From NCBI RefSeq assembly GCF_024022995.1, contig NZ_CP099582.1, positions 434,001 to 498,000 of the forward strand: a stretch of 64,000 nucleotides of DNA. The letters run 5' to 3'. The notes beneath the pieces were generated by a model that worked only from the letters and a program-made list of their open reading frames with translations, was not told where the DNA came from and ran no database searches. Source of the stretch: Thermococcus aggregans (GTDB taxonomy: Archaea; Methanobacteriota_B; Thermococci; Thermococcales; Thermococcaceae). Made by a program: the position numbers and the translations under genes. Of this stretch, positions 35,760 through 45,158 are shown in pieces; position 1 is the first letter of the stretch; each line of letters opens with the position of its first letter.

Positions 35760-38700
35760 GAGAGCAGATCCCTTAGAGGATATAATAAAAGAAGGAAAAA
35801 GAGGGGAAGAAAGACCCACTACAATTGAAGAGGAGCCGTCCTCAATCCTACCAGAGATCAAGACTCCTTCAAGGCCTTTATCAGCTAAGAGTCCACCGGA
35901 AACTAGTCTAGAGGACATATTAAAGTCCGCGAAAAGTCCAGCAAAAGTTCCCACACCTATGTATCAAGGTGAAGAGGTAAAGGTTCTTGATGTATACGGA
36001 AATGTGAGGATCCTTAAAGTCAAAGGAGAGCCGATTCCAATTTATGAGATCCGTCTTCCACAATTAAGCGAGGAAGAAGAAAAACTCGTAAAAATAGTTA
36101 GGGATAGAGCAATTGCAGAAATACAGATAGATCCTGAAAGCATTCCTGATTTGGAAGAAAGGAGGAGGATCTTTGGAAGAGCCGTAAAAAACATAATGCG
36201 TGAACTTGCTCCTGCTCTTTCTGAGGCGAGAATGGAAATTCTCGTAAATTTGGTTGTTCAGAATATGATAGGTTATGGAAGACTTGACCCCCTTGTTAGG
36301 GACGACAATCTGGAAGAAGTTATGGTAATAGGGACGAGAAAACCGGTATATGTGTGGCATAGAAAGTTCTACATGTGCAAGACGAATATTGTTTTTGATG
36401 ACGAAAGGGAAATACTGAACATAATTGAACGTATAGCGAGGCAGGTTGGAAGAAGAATTGACCAGCAAACTCCGCTCTTAGATGCTCGTTTGCCGGATGG
36501 TAGTAGAGTAAATGCAACTATTAGGCCAATTAGCTTAGATGGGCCCACGTTAACCATAAGAAAGTTCAAAAAAGACCCTCTCACGATAATTGATCTCCTG
36601 AAGTATGGCACTTTCAACTTGGAGGTAGCTTCTTTGCTCTGGGTTTTTGTTGACGGTCTCGGAGTTAAGCCTGCAAACGTCCTTGTTGCTGGAGGAACAG
36701 GTTCAGGTAAAACAACTACCCTTAATGCATTGGCAATGTTTATTCCTCCTAGCGAGCGTGTCATAAGTATTGAGGATACAGCAGAGCTTCAGCTGCCAAT
36801 AGAGCATTGGGTAAGGTTGGAAACAAGGCCTCCAAACATAGAAGGAAGGGGAGAAATAACCATGGATGACCTCGTGAAAAACACTCTAAGAATGCGTCCG
36901 GATAGAATTATCGTTGGTGAGGTTAGAGGCCCTGAGGCAAGGACGATGTTTACGGCAATGAATACGGGACATAATGGGGCTCTCTATGATTTTTCTGTTA
37001 TTCAGCTCTCTAACGGAAAATTTGTCCTTATAGGAGATTTGGTAGAGGAACTTTTCAAAAAATACTCGAATAGAGTTGAAACATATAAAGATCTTGAGTA
37101 TATAGTGCTCGATGAAAAAGACCGTTTTGAGGTTGTCAGTGTAGGTCCAGACCTTAAGGCAGGTAAGCACGTAGTCTCGAGAGTATGGAGAAGAAAAGTT
37201 AGAGATGGAGAAAAGCTGATGCGTATAAGAACAAGGACGGGTAATGAGGTTATACTAACCAAGACTCATCCATTTTTTGTCTTTTCCCGGGGGGATGTGG
37301 TCAGGAAAGAGGCGGAAAAACTTGAAGTGGGAGATAGAGTTGCAGTGATGATGCGTCCACCTACTCCACCTCAGCGTAAGGCTATCGTGGATCCCAGCGT
37401 TTATGCAAAAATAAGTGACTACTATCTCGTCCCCAATGGTAAAGGCATGATAAAAGTTCCAAATGATGGCCTTCCGCCAGAAGAAGCCCAATATCTGGCA
37501 TCTGTAAATTCACATCCTGTAAAGCTGGTCAAGGAAATTGATGGTAGTCTTGCATACATTGCCGGAGTGATTCTCGGCGATGGGTATATTTCTTCGAATG
37601 GATACCACATTTCAGCTACATTTGACGACGAGGAGTATATGGACGCCTTTGTGGATGCTGTATCGAATTTTATATTGAATTATGCCCCGCAGATAAGGAA
37701 CAATGGAAAAAGCACTGTTGTAACAATTGGTTCAAAAATTTTCGCCGAAATGCTCTCGAGGATATTTGGAATACCTAAGGGCAGAAAGTCTGAAATATGG
37801 GATGTTCCGGATGTGGTCCTCTCAAACGATGACCTCATGAGATACTTTATAGCGGGATTATACGACGCTGACGGCTACGTTGATGAGAGTAGCCTAGCAA
37901 TAATCCTGACTACAAAAAGCGAGAATGCAGCAAGAAAGATATGGTATGCTCTCCAGAGGCTGGGGATAATAAGCACAGTATCACGTGTAAAGAACAGGGG
38001 CTTCAAAGATGGAGAGATATTTAGGGTAATTATAAGCGGGATTGAAGATATGAATAAATTTGCCAGATTCATACCTCTGCACCACTCAAGAAAAAGGGCT
38101 AAACTTGAGGAAATATTAAGGACTAAGAAATCATACCGCGGAAGAAGGACGTATCGGGTTCCAATCTCAGGTGAGATGATAGCTCCTATCCGTCGGAGAT
38201 TGGGATTAACGATTGTCGAGCTTTCAAAGCTGGCTTCACATTATGCCGGGGAGAAAGTATCCGAGAGCCTTATCAGGCATGTGGAAAAAGGAAGAGTCGG
38301 AGAAATAAGACGTTCTGCACTTAGAGGAATTGCCCTTGCCTTTCAGCAGGTTGCAGAGGATGTTGGGGACAAAGAAGCTTGGACAATGGCAAAAAGACTC
38401 CAGCTGATAGCCGAAGGGGATGTCTACTGGGATGAAGTTATAAGTGTTGAAGAAGTTGATCCAGAAGAATTGGGGATTAAGTACCTCTATGATCTCACCG
38501 TTGAGGATGACCACAATTATGTAGCCAATGGAATATTGGTGTCCAATTGTATGGGTACAATACACTCCAATTCTGCGAGAGAAACAATCGTAAGGCTTGA
38601 GAGTCCGCCAATGAACGTTCCAAGAATTATGATTCCTGCTCTTGATGTTATCATAATGCAGGTAAGGTTTAACAACAGAAAGAAAGGAACCATAAGAAGG

Positions 38701-39042
38701 ATCACCGAGATAGCAGAAGTCTCGGGAATAGAAGGGGAAAGTGTTCAGCTGAACACCATTTACAAGTACAATCCAGCAAAGGACGAACTTTACCACACGG
38801 GAGTGCCAAGTAGGGTTATGAACCAGCTTGCCGAGCATACTGGTTTAACAATGGACGAACTCCTAGAGGAGAGAGTGAAAAGAGAAGTTGTTCTCCAGTG
38901 GATGGTAGAGAAGGGAATAAGAAGCATAGACGAGGTTGGCCACTACATTAGAGAATTTTACATTGATCCCGAAGAGCTGCTGAGGAAGATAGAAAGAGAT
39001 GCCTCGGCTGAGCTAACTGAAAAAGCTAGAACAGTAATTTAG
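35701..39042 (+). CDS. klbA: KlbA/TadA-type secretion ATPase with in-frame intein
   Basis: 1113 residues as encoded, about 590 after splicing. An extended charged N-terminus (1-120) precedes the GspE/TadA ATPase core: Walker [11 protein letters not shown] at 331, Asp box [13 protein letters not shown], and Walker [16 protein letters not shown] 523-residue intein interrupts [15 protein letters not shown] (His box). The hexameric ATPase powers pilus or pseudopilus assembly in the cytoplasm. The TTG start at 35701 overlaps the upstream gene by 59 bases and has GGGTGA upstream; a shorter form from ATG 35959 cannot be excluded. Two TadC-like genes follow. Confidence 0.93.
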   Translation: MEEKKKKRLGLSWIEEILSERADPLEDIIKEGKRGEERPTTIEEEPSSILPEIKTPSRPLSAKSPPETSLEDILKSAKSPAKVPTPMYQGEEVKVLDVYGNVRILKVKGEPIPIYEIRLPQLSEEEEKLVKIVRDRAIAEIQIDPESIPDLEERRRIFGRAVKNIMRELAPALSEARMEILVNLVVQNMIGYGRLDPLVRDDNLEEVMVIGTRKPVYVWHRKFYMCKTNIVFDDEREILNIIERIARQVGRRIDQQTPLLDARLPDGSRVNATIRPISLDGPTLTIRKFKKDPLTIIDLLKYGTFNLEVASLLWVFVDGLGVKPANVLVAGGTGSGKTTTLNALAMFIPPSERVISIEDTAELQLPIEHWVRLETRPPNIEGRGEITMDDLVKNTLRMRPDRIIVGEVRGPEARTMFTAMNTGHNGALYDFSVIQLSNGKFVLIGDLVEELFKKYSNRVETYKDLEYIVLDEKDRFEVVSVGPDLKAGKHVVSRVWRRKVRDGEKLMRIRTRTGNEVILTKTHPFFVFSRGDVVRKEAEKLEVGDRVAVMMRPPTPPQRKAIVDPSVYAKISDYYLVPNGKGMIKVPNDGLPPEEAQYLASVNSHPVKLVKEIDGSLAYIAGVILGDGYISSNGYHISATFDDEEYMDAFVDAVSNFILNYAPQIRNNGKSTVVTIGSKIFAEMLSRIFGIPKGRKSEIWDVPDVVLSNDDLMRYFIAGLYDADGYVDESSLAIILTTKSENAARKIWYALQRLGIISTVSRVKNRGFKDGEIFRVIISGIEDMNKFARFIPLHHSRKRAKLEEILRTKKSYRGRRTYRVPISGEMIAPIRRRLGLTIVELSKLASHYAGEKVSESLIRHVEKGRVGEIRRSALRGIALAFQQVAEDVGDKEAWTMAKRLQLIAEGDVYWDEVISVEEVDPEELGIKYLYDLTVEDDHNYVANGILVSNCMGTIHSNSARETIVRLESPPMNVPRIMIPALDVIIMQVRFNNRKKGTIRRITEIAEVSGIEGESVQLNTIYKYNPAKDELYHTGVPSRVMNQLAEHTGLTMDELLEERVKREVVLQWMVEKGIRSIDEVGHYIREFYIDPEELLRKIERDASAELTEKARTVI
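36979..38547 (+). other. KlbA class 2 intein with LAGLIDADG endonuclease
   Basis: 523 residues (427-949 of the precursor). It starts with Ala ([14 protein letters not shown]) rather than Cys or Ser and ends [14 protein letters not shown] before a +1 Cys. An Ala1 intein with Cys+1 is the defining trait of KlbA-type class 2 inteins, which skip the usual N-S shift. Block B is in [12 protein letters not shown]. Endonuclease motifs are [13 protein letters not shown] and [15 protein letters not shown] helix-turn-helix-like segment ([20 protein letters not shown]) occurs near its end. Confidence 0.92.
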
Positions 39043-39053
39043 GTGGGGAAGAG

Positions 39054-40115
39054 TTGGGGATAAAAGAAAAAATACTCAAATTCCTTGAAAGGTTAGGTCA
39101 AAAAACTATAGAGGTTAGCGAGCGCCCTATTTCGAGAATTCCTAAAACTCTAACGCTTCAAGAAAGACTTGAGCTTCTGAAAAAACTCCAAGAGGAAGTT
39201 TCACAGGAGAGAGAAAAGAAGTATGAAAAAGAACTTGAGGAAATTATTGAATGGAGAAAAAGAGAACTGGAGGAATCTTTTACTCACAGATTCTCGGAGT
39301 TCATACTGAGGCATTTTAGGGGCCCAGTAGCGTCGTTTACACGGTCTCTAAAGGGACTTGACTATGACCTCGTAAGGGCGAATATTAGAATGAGTAAAGA
39401 GCAGTTCGTTGCATTAATGCTGGGTGTTTCTATTTTTGCCGCAATTTTTGCCTTTTTAATCGGCATTCTTCTTCTAATGCCTATCGATATCTCCCTGATG
39501 CTAGGATTACTGGGCTTTGTTGGCGGGTTCTTGTACATGAGAAACTATCCAAGAATAGTTTGGCGGAGAAGGGTTGTAGAAGTGGAAAAAGCCCTTCCGT
39601 ACGTTTTAAGGCACTTGGCATCCCTCCTAAGCGCTGGTGTCGGTATAGCTGAGGCAATGGTTTCCGTTGCCAATGCCGACTATGGCCCCATATCCGAGGA
39701 ATTCGAGCTCATGATAAGAGAAATGCATGGTGGAACATCTTTTGAAGACGCGCTAACGAGGTTTGAGGAAAGAATGGCATCCGAGAACGTTAGCAGAGTT
39801 GTAAAACAAATCCTTAGAGCTACAAAATTCGGCGGGAACTTAGCAGATATTCTTTACAAACTTGCAGAGGACTTTTCCTTCGAATACAGAATGAAGCTTG
39901 TTGAGTACATTCAAAAGGTAAATGGTGTGGCTTTTGTTTACATGTTTATAACCATAATAATGCCTACATTGTTCGTTGTGGCAATATTGGCAGCTTCACT
40001 TATGTCTAGAGCGTTGATAATGCCAGTTCAGGGGTTGGCTGTTATTCTGCTATTTGGCTTCCCTGCTATGTCAACACTTGTTGTGTTTATGATAAAACGT
40101 AGTGAGCCGAGGTGA
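39054..40115 (+). CDS. TadC/GspF-like pilus assembly membrane protein
   Basis: 353 residues from TTG 39054 (GGTGGGGAAG upstream). The N-terminal cytoplasmic part is a long charged helix or coiled coil (about 25-75). Membrane spans follow near 120-160, and then a T2SF domain (VEKALPYVLRHLASLLSAGV, FGGNLADILYKLAEDF) and two more spans near 290-350. Such proteins form the inner-membrane platform that the ATPase acts on. It pairs with a second F-type protein encoded immediately downstream, as in archaeal Tad/KlbA operons. Confidence 0.88.
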   Translation: MGIKEKILKFLERLGQKTIEVSERPISRIPKTLTLQERLELLKKLQEEVSQEREKKYEKELEEIIEWRKRELEESFTHRFSEFILRHFRGPVASFTRSLKGLDYDLVRANIRMSKEQFVALMLGVSIFAAIFAFLIGILLLMPIDISLMLGLLGFVGGFLYMRNYPRIVWRRRVVEVEKALPYVLRHLASLLSAGVGIAEAMVSVANADYGPISEEFELMIREMHGGTSFEDALTRFEERMASENVSRVVKQILRATKFGGNLADILYKLAEDFSFEYRMKLVEYIQKVNGVAFVYMFITIIMPTLFVVAILAASLMSRALIMPVQGLAVILLFGFPAMSTLVVFMIKRSEPR

Positions 40116-40120
40116 TTAAA

Positions 40121-41041
40121 TTGGCCAAAATTAAATTTTTGCAGTCCCTTGCAAAACCTCTTGAAAAACTACTTCCCCAAAAATGGGTTAAGAGATATGA
40201 GCTCTTCTTGTATTCGGCGGGGATATCATTTTCAGCGCTTGAGTTTCTAGTGGTGTCTTTGCTACTGGCGGGAGTAGCTAGTGTGATAGCTTTCATCTTG
40301 TCCCCAGTTAAGATTTATGCTCTTCCGGTATTTCCGGGTCTGTTTTTGGGAATAGCATTTGTTTATCCCTATTACTTGGTGAGCAAGAAGACGGAGGATA
40401 TGGAGAGAAACCTGCCCGATGCTTTCTTTTACATTGCGAGCTCTTTGAGAGCGGGAATTTCCTTCTCTGAAGCCCTAGAAGAGGCCTCAACTGCGAGGTT
40501 TGGGGCTTTGACGGAAGAATTCAAGAGAACAGTTCAGGAGATAAAGAAAGGCAGGTCAACAATGGAAGCCTTGAGGGCTTTCGCAATAAGAAATAAGAGG
40601 TCTCCAGTAATCTACCGTTCCACAATGATTATTTTGGAGGCATATGAGAGAGGAGCGCCAATGGCTGATGTCCTTGTGGCAGTTGCAAACGATGTCCGTG
40701 AGATACTTAGGATAAAAAAGGAGAGGAAAGCTTCAACTGGAATGCAGGCAATGTTTTTCATAATTGCCAGTGGATTCATAGGCCCCTTTATCTTAGGAGT
40801 TGTTTCTCAAATTATGGGAGGTATGAGCACTCCGGAAGTAGGACTTAACCTTCCCTTAGAAGCAATAAAAAATATTTCTCTTGCATTTGTTGCTGTACAA
40901 GCCATAGTTTCGGGGCTGGGAATTGGAATAATAAGAGAAGGAAAGTTCTCTGCAGGTTTCAAGTACAGCGCAATGCTCGTTATGCTTGGAGTTGTTATAT
41001 TCCTCGTGGCCACTAGAGTTCAGATATCAAGCTTTATGTGA
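40121..41041 (+). CDS. TadC/GspF-like pilus assembly membrane protein
   Basis: 306 residues from TTG 40121 (GGTGA six bases upstream); GTG 40112 is an alternative. T2SF-type features are MERNLPDAFFYIASSLRAGISFSEAL and MIILEAYERGAPMADVL, with spans near 37-85 and three at the C-terminal end. It completes the five-gene pilus-like operon. The 3' end overlaps the convergent FKBP gene by 15 bases. Confidence 0.87.
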   Translation: MAKIKFLQSLAKPLEKLLPQKWVKRYELFLYSAGISFSALEFLVVSLLLAGVASVIAFILSPVKIYALPVFPGLFLGIAFVYPYYLVSKKTEDMERNLPDAFFYIASSLRAGISFSEALEEASTARFGALTEEFKRTVQEIKKGRSTMEALRAFAIRNKRSPVIYRSTMIILEAYERGAPMADVLVAVANDVREILRIKKERKASTGMQAMFFIIASGFIGPFILGVVSQIMGGMSTPEVGLNLPLEAIKNISLAFVAVQAIVSGLGIGIIREGKFSAGFKYSAMLVMLGVVIFLVATRVQISSFM

Positions 41042-41509
41042 TTCTGATTCTGCTTTTTCTATATCCACTACTTCCACTTCAAATATCAGTGTCTTGCCCG
41101 CAAGTGGGTGGTTGAAGTCCAAAGTGACGTTTTCTTCGTTTACTGCAGATATTCTTGCTATTCCACTATCAGTCATTATGTATGCTCCCTCTACGGGCTC
41201 TATGCCTGCCTTCTCAAACTCACTTGCCGGAACGTCAATTATCAAATCTTCCCTCGGCATTCCGTATCCTTTTTCGGGGGGAATCGTTATGGTTTTCTTT
41301 TCCCCGATTTCCATTCCCAAGAGGGCTTCATCTATTCCCGGGATGAGCTCACCGACACCAACATTTGCTCCGAGGGGTCCGTATGTTCTGTCTTCCACGT
41401 AAATGCCTGCTTCCTTAGCGACGTCTTCATAAGTTGTATCGAATATTTCCCCATTTTCGGACTTTCCAATGTAGTTAAAAACCACAAAATCTCCTTTTTC
41501 AACTTTCAT
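41027..41509 (-). CDS. FKBP-type peptidyl-prolyl isomerase (SlyD-like)
   Basis: 160 residues from ATG 41509 (GGTGA upstream). The FKBP core is KGDFVVFNYIGKSENGEIFDTTYEDVAKE and LIPGIDEALLGMEIGEKKTI. The inserted IF/chaperone domain carries EKGYGMPREDLIIDVPASEF, and the C-terminal strand is GKTLIFEVEVVDI. It speeds cis-trans proline isomerisation and has chaperone activity in the cytoplasm. The length matches archaeal short FKBPs. It is convergent with the TadC-like gene. Confidence 0.92.
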   Translation of the reverse strand: MKVEKGDFVVFNYIGKSENGEIFDTTYEDVAKEAGIYVEDRTYGPLGANVGVGELIPGIDEALLGMEIGEKKTITIPPEKGYGMPREDLIIDVPASEFEKAGIEPVEGAYIMTDSGIARISAVNEENVTLDFNHPLAGKTLIFEVEVVDIEKAESESHKA

Positions 41510-41592
41510 TCCTTTCACCAACTAAATTTCTTCAAGCTTAACTCTCCTGTGGACTTTAAAACATTTTTGGTCAGCGTTATACAATTTTGTGA

Positions 41593-41607
41593 TAAAGTAT
41601 ATATACC
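41593..41607 (+). promoter_or_regulatory. Box A promoter of the gene at 41639
   Basis: AAAGTATATATACC about 40 bases before the ATG is a clear archaeal TATA box. Confidence 0.55.
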
Positions 41608-41638
41608 TCTTTGACCAACAATAGACAGGTGATTTCGT

Positions 41639-41926
41639 ATGGGAGAGTTTGCGGAGATGCTTAGAAGAGAATTTAGCGGGTTGGAAGCGAGGGAGATATA
41701 CTCAACAAAGCTGGGCGATAGGAGTGTTGAAATACTTGAAGTTGATGCAAAGGGATCGAGGTTTCTTGTAATGTTCCAAGACGAGCCTAAAAAACGTGAT
41801 CTCCACAGATGGTCATTGATAATAACAAGCGCAAACAATACCAGAACTATCCAAGGAATGGATAAGTTGGACACTTTGAAAATGAGAATTAAAGAAAACG
41901 TAAGAGCAATAATAGAAGGACTTTAG
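41639..41926 (+). CDS. Conserved small protein of unknown function
   Basis: 95 residues, alpha/beta: AEMLRREFSGLEAREIYSTK, then VEILEVDAKGSRFLVMFQDE, then RWSLIITSANNTRTIQGMD. No motif that I can assign. It has a strong TATA box and AGGTGA before the ATG. It converges with the DUF2118 gene with no gap. Confidence 0.6.
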   Translation: MGEFAEMLRREFSGLEAREIYSTKLGDRSVEILEVDAKGSRFLVMFQDEPKKRDLHRWSLIITSANNTRTIQGMDKLDTLKMRIKENVRAIIEGL

Positions 41927-42421
41927 CTACTCCTCCGGGAGGATATAATAGATGTAGTGAGGCCTGTTAGTGAACTCATCTATGTAGACAACCACTCCGT
42001 TCTTTGGGGGCTTTAGATAGTGTACTTCTCCTTTTCTAGTTGTTATCGCAGCAAAAGCGTCGCTTGTTCTAACCCTATTCCCAACACCTGCTATTATTGT
42101 GGATACAAAACCCTCTACTGGGAGTAGCATAAGTTCGTCTCCTTTGTAGAGTCTTATTTCGGTTCTTCTGTCTGGGAGAATTATTCTCGCATCACATAGC
42201 ATCTTATGCTCATATTTGTCAACATAAAAGTGAAACCTGTCGTAAACCTCTTTTCTTAGAAACTTTGCTTTTTTAACATCTATGAATTCCGGAAATTTTT
42301 GTCCCTTCTTCACTCTAACCTCAATGTTATCTTGGATTATTATGCAGTCCACTTTTGCCCGCTCTCCCTCAAAGCATTCTTCAAAGTCTGCCTCAACGAA
42401 TAATTGTGGAAGTTTTTCCAT
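41927..42421 (-). CDS. DUF2118 family protein
   Basis: 164 residues from ATG 42421 (GGTGGGTGAGAG upstream). All-beta-rich sequence: AKVDCIIIQDNIEVRVKKG, KMLCDARIILPDRRTEIRLY, VEGFVSTIIAGVGNRVRTSD and GEVHYLKPPKNGVVVYID. The last resembles a biotinyl/lipoyl-like hammerhead, as suggested for DUF2118. Function unknown. It ends exactly where the convergent gene ends. Confidence 0.75.
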   Translation of the reverse strand: MEKLPQLFVEADFEECFEGERAKVDCIIIQDNIEVRVKKGQKFPEFIDVKKAKFLRKEVYDRFHFYVDKYEHKMLCDARIILPDRRTEIRLYKGDELMLLPVEGFVSTIIAGVGNRVRTSDAFAAITTRKGEVHYLKPPKNGVVVYIDEFTNRPHYIYYILPEE

Positions 42422-42585
42422 ACTCTCACCCACCTTTTCCCAAGTTGTAATGCTTTTTAAACCTATTCTTTTGAAAGCCTCGCCCTTTAGGGAGGGGATG
42501 CAGTAATTCTAAAACAAGCCCCCCATCATGAAAGCGAAAAATATTTAAACCATTAACACCATAATACACCATAGGGTGGTTAATA

Positions 42586-42741
42586 GTGAAAAGGCTCGAC
42601 GTATACATCCCCGACGAGCTAGACAAAAAGTTTAGAGAAATCGTTAGGAGAAAGTACGGGAACAGAAGGGGCGCCTTGAGTATAGCCGTGGAACAAGCAA
42701 TCAGAGACTGGATTAAAAAAGTCGAGGAAGAGGAAGAATGA
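42586..42741 (+). CDS. Ribbon-helix-helix (CopG-like) protein of the TnpB element
   Basis: 51 residues from GTG 42586 (GGTGG upstream). RLDVYIPDELDKKFREIVRR is a typical RHH strand plus helix, followed by ALSIAVEQAIRDWIKKVEEE. The stop overlaps the tnpB start as ATGA, so it is translated together with tnpB and may repress the element's promoter (TTTAAACC just upstream). Confidence 0.75.
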   Translation: MKRLDVYIPDELDKKFREIVRRKYGNRRGALSIAVEQAIRDWIKKVEEEEE

Positions 42742-44045
42742 AGAGGAGCGTAACAGTAAAACTCCAAGCCTCAAAAGAACAAGAGAAAATCCTATTCGAG
42801 TTAGCTGATACTGGGGCCAAAGTCTGGAATGAGGTGAATTACCTCCGCAGACAACAATTTTTCAATCACGAACCCGTGGACTTTAACAAGACCGAGAAAA
42901 TTGTTTATGAGAAATACAAGCGGGAAATCGGTTCTGCGACAGTTCAACAATTAGCCAGAAAAAACGCTGAAGCGTGAAGGGGCTTCTTCACCCTCATAAA
43001 GAAGAAAAAGAAAGGTGAACTTCCCAAGTGGCTGAAGCCAAAACCTCCGGACTATCAAAAACAAGGTGGAAAGAGAAAACCATTAATAGTCTTGAGGAAT
43101 GACCAGTACAGGATTGAGAGGAACAAGCTAATTCTAAAAGGCCTTGGCAAATTTAAAAAGCTAGAAGTCCAGTTTAAAGGCAGAATCCACTTGAAGGGAA
43201 AGCAGGGGCGCTTGGAAATTATCTACGATGATGTTAAACGCAAGTGGTACGCCCACATTAGTTATACTGTTGGGGAAAAGCTGGAGAATAATTCTTGGGT
43301 TAAAGTTCCGAGAAAACCAAAGGGAAGTCTTTCCGCAGGGATAGACCTAGGGGTAAACAACTTGATGGCTGTTTATGTTGAAAATGGTGAAAGCTTCCTT
43401 GTAAATGGTAGGCCGTTGAAGAGCATTGCCTTTTACTGGCAAAAGCGGATTGCCGATTACCAGTCAAAACTCAACAAGTCTGGCTGTAAAAAGAGTAGAA
43501 GGCTCAAGAGGATGCACGAGAAGGCAAAACTTCAAGCGAGACATTACATTAACACTGCTGTGAGGCAGACTATTGAAAGGCTCTACCAATTAGGCGTTAG
43601 CAAAATTGTAGTTGGCTATCCCAAAGAAATTGCAAGAAACTCTAACAAGGGTAAAAAGCAGAATTTCCTCCTCTCTCATGTCTGGCGTTTCAATACAGTA
43701 ATTCAACGTCTAAAAGAAGTCTCGGAAGAGTACGGTATTCAGGTTGTACTTGTTGACGAGGCTTTCACTTTGAAGACTTGCCCCGTTTGCGGGAAGCCCC
43801 ATAAAGGGGCGAGGTTTGTTCATGGGTTGTACAAGTGTCCCACAGAGGGGCTTGTGTTTAATGCTGACCTCGTTGGAGCGTTTAATATTTTGAAGAAGGT
43901 TGTAAAAACTATAACCCCGAGCCTCTCGGCTTTGTCGGGAGGTAGGGGTAATCGGGGGAAGACCCTCCCAGAGGGACTGAGAAGCCCGTTTAAAATGGGC
44001 TTGAATGAAGCCCCTCGAACCTTCTTGCCCGTGGCGAGGGGTTAA
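42738..44045 (+). pseudogene. tnpB: tnpB interrupted by an in-frame TGA
   Basis: The reading frame is continuous from ATG 42738 to TAA 44045 except for TGA at 42975-42977 (codon 80), where a Trp is expected (NAEA-stop-RGFFTLIKKKKKG). Downstream, RuvC-like motifs are intact: Asp in SAGIDLGVNNLMAV, Glu in KIVVGYPKEIARNSNKG, and Asp in NADLVGAFNIL. The zinc-finger part reads CPVCGKPHKGAR then YKCPTEGLVF, so only three of four Cys ligands are seen. It is RNA-guided nuclease-like, inactive unless the codon is read through or internal initiation occurs. Confidence 0.85.
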
Positions 44046-44202
44046 TTCGTTGGAACCCTCGTCCTTTAGGGCGGGGAGGAGGTCAGATAGTTCCATACGA
44101 ATACATAAGCTTGTGGGAAATATACTCGGTAATGTCTCTATTAACAAGTTTGGTAATAAGCTTTAGGGCTAAAAAGAAACTAAATCGAGGTATTTTGAGT
44201 GA

Positions 44203-45027
44203 TTAGATGCTCCAGCTTCCTTTTTTCTTCAACACTTCTCTTGCCCTCAGCAATCCCTGCGCTATGCATTCTTCGAGACCTTTTCCTTTAGCGTAATAGG
44301 CAAGAAAGCCGCCAGCGAAGGCATCTCCGGCTCCGGTTGGATCAACGATTTTTTCTATTGGAAGTGCCTTGAACTTTTTGAAACTGCTTCCATCGTATAG
44401 CAAGACTCCCTTTTCTCCCCTGGTTATCACGACGATCTTAGCCCCCCATTCGTGAAGCTTTTCGGCTGCCTTTTTGATGTCATTTTCTCCCGTTATTGTC
44501 ATCGCTTCCCTTTCATTTGGAAAGACTATCTCGGCCTTTGAGACTATTTCCTTCATGAGGTCTCTTTTCGTCTTGTAATCCTCCATATATGTTGGATTGA
44601 AGTCTACGCTAATTTTCTTCCCTCCTAACCTTTTCATTGCTTTTAGTTGCTCTTCTGGAGGTATTGGAGAGATGTGAAATATTTTTGAGTTTAAGTACTC
44701 TGTCGGAATTGGTGTTTCTCCCATCCTTTCTGCCACTCCCATCTCTACGGGTGCATCCACGCTCCCGTCTTCGTGGTAAATCATATAGATGTGCATTGTT
44801 TTTCCTTCGAGAATTTGGACTCCCCTAATGTCAAGAATTTTCTTGAGGCTTTCTAACCATTCCTTGGGAAAGTCTTTTCCTACTTTCGTTACCAAGCCGA
44901 CTTTTGCCCCGCTCAAAGCTGCAGAAGTCGCTACGGCAGCCGCTGCTCCTCCCGGGAGGATTATCTCGCGTTTATTGGGAAAGATTATGTGGTCAATCGC
45001 AACATGCCCCAAAACTACCAGATCCAT
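44203..45027 (-). CDS. PfkB (ribokinase) family carbohydrate/nucleoside kinase
   Basis: 274 residues. N-terminal VVLGHVAIDHIIFPNKREIILPGGAAAAVATSAALSGAKVGLVTKVG shows the substrate-binding Gly pair, and DPTGAGDAFAGGFLAYYAKG holds the catalytic Asp and anion hole. IVVITRGEKGVLLYD is the nucleotide-binding part. Archaeal members include ribose-1-phosphate, nucleoside and myo-inositol kinases; which applies is not clear from sequence. Alone on its strand, next to the TnpB element. Confidence 0.88.
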   Translation of the reverse strand: MDLVVLGHVAIDHIIFPNKREIILPGGAAAAVATSAALSGAKVGLVTKVGKDFPKEWLESLKKILDIRGVQILEGKTMHIYMIYHEDGSVDAPVEMGVAERMGETPIPTEYLNSKIFHISPIPPEEQLKAMKRLGGKKISVDFNPTYMEDYKTKRDLMKEIVSKAEIVFPNEREAMTITGENDIKKAAEKLHEWGAKIVVITRGEKGVLLYDGSSFKKFKALPIEKIVDPTGAGDAFAGGFLAYYAKGKGLEECIAQGLLRAREVLKKKGSWSI

Positions 45028-45158
45028 GACAAAGCCCTCTTTGGGCTAATTGGATATGGTTTATTAAAGTTGCTTCATGAGCGCCCTGATGTCTAATTAC
45101 AAATAGTTGTATAGAAATTACAACAAAACTTTAAAAATGATATGCCCTACTATTATCC

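Larger units (their letters stand above)
42475..44090 (+). mobile_element. TnpB-only insertion element (IS200/IS605, IS1341-like group)
   Basis: The element is bounded by related hairpin ends. The left CCTCGCCC-TTTA-GGGAGGGG is at 42478-42498 and the right CCTCGTCC-TTTA-GGGCGGGG plus AGGAGGTCAG is at 44056-44086. It carries an RHH gene and tnpB but no tnpA, so transposition would need a transposase in trans. The downstream end, overlapping and following tnpB, is where the guide (omega/re) RNA is expected. tnpB contains an in-frame stop. Exact termini are uncertain by several bases. Confidence 0.8.

Noticed and set aside
38236-38838. 200-codon minus-strand frame in klbA
   Set aside because: Spans the intein-extein border antisense to clear coding sequence; aromatic/His-rich and without a ribosome site.
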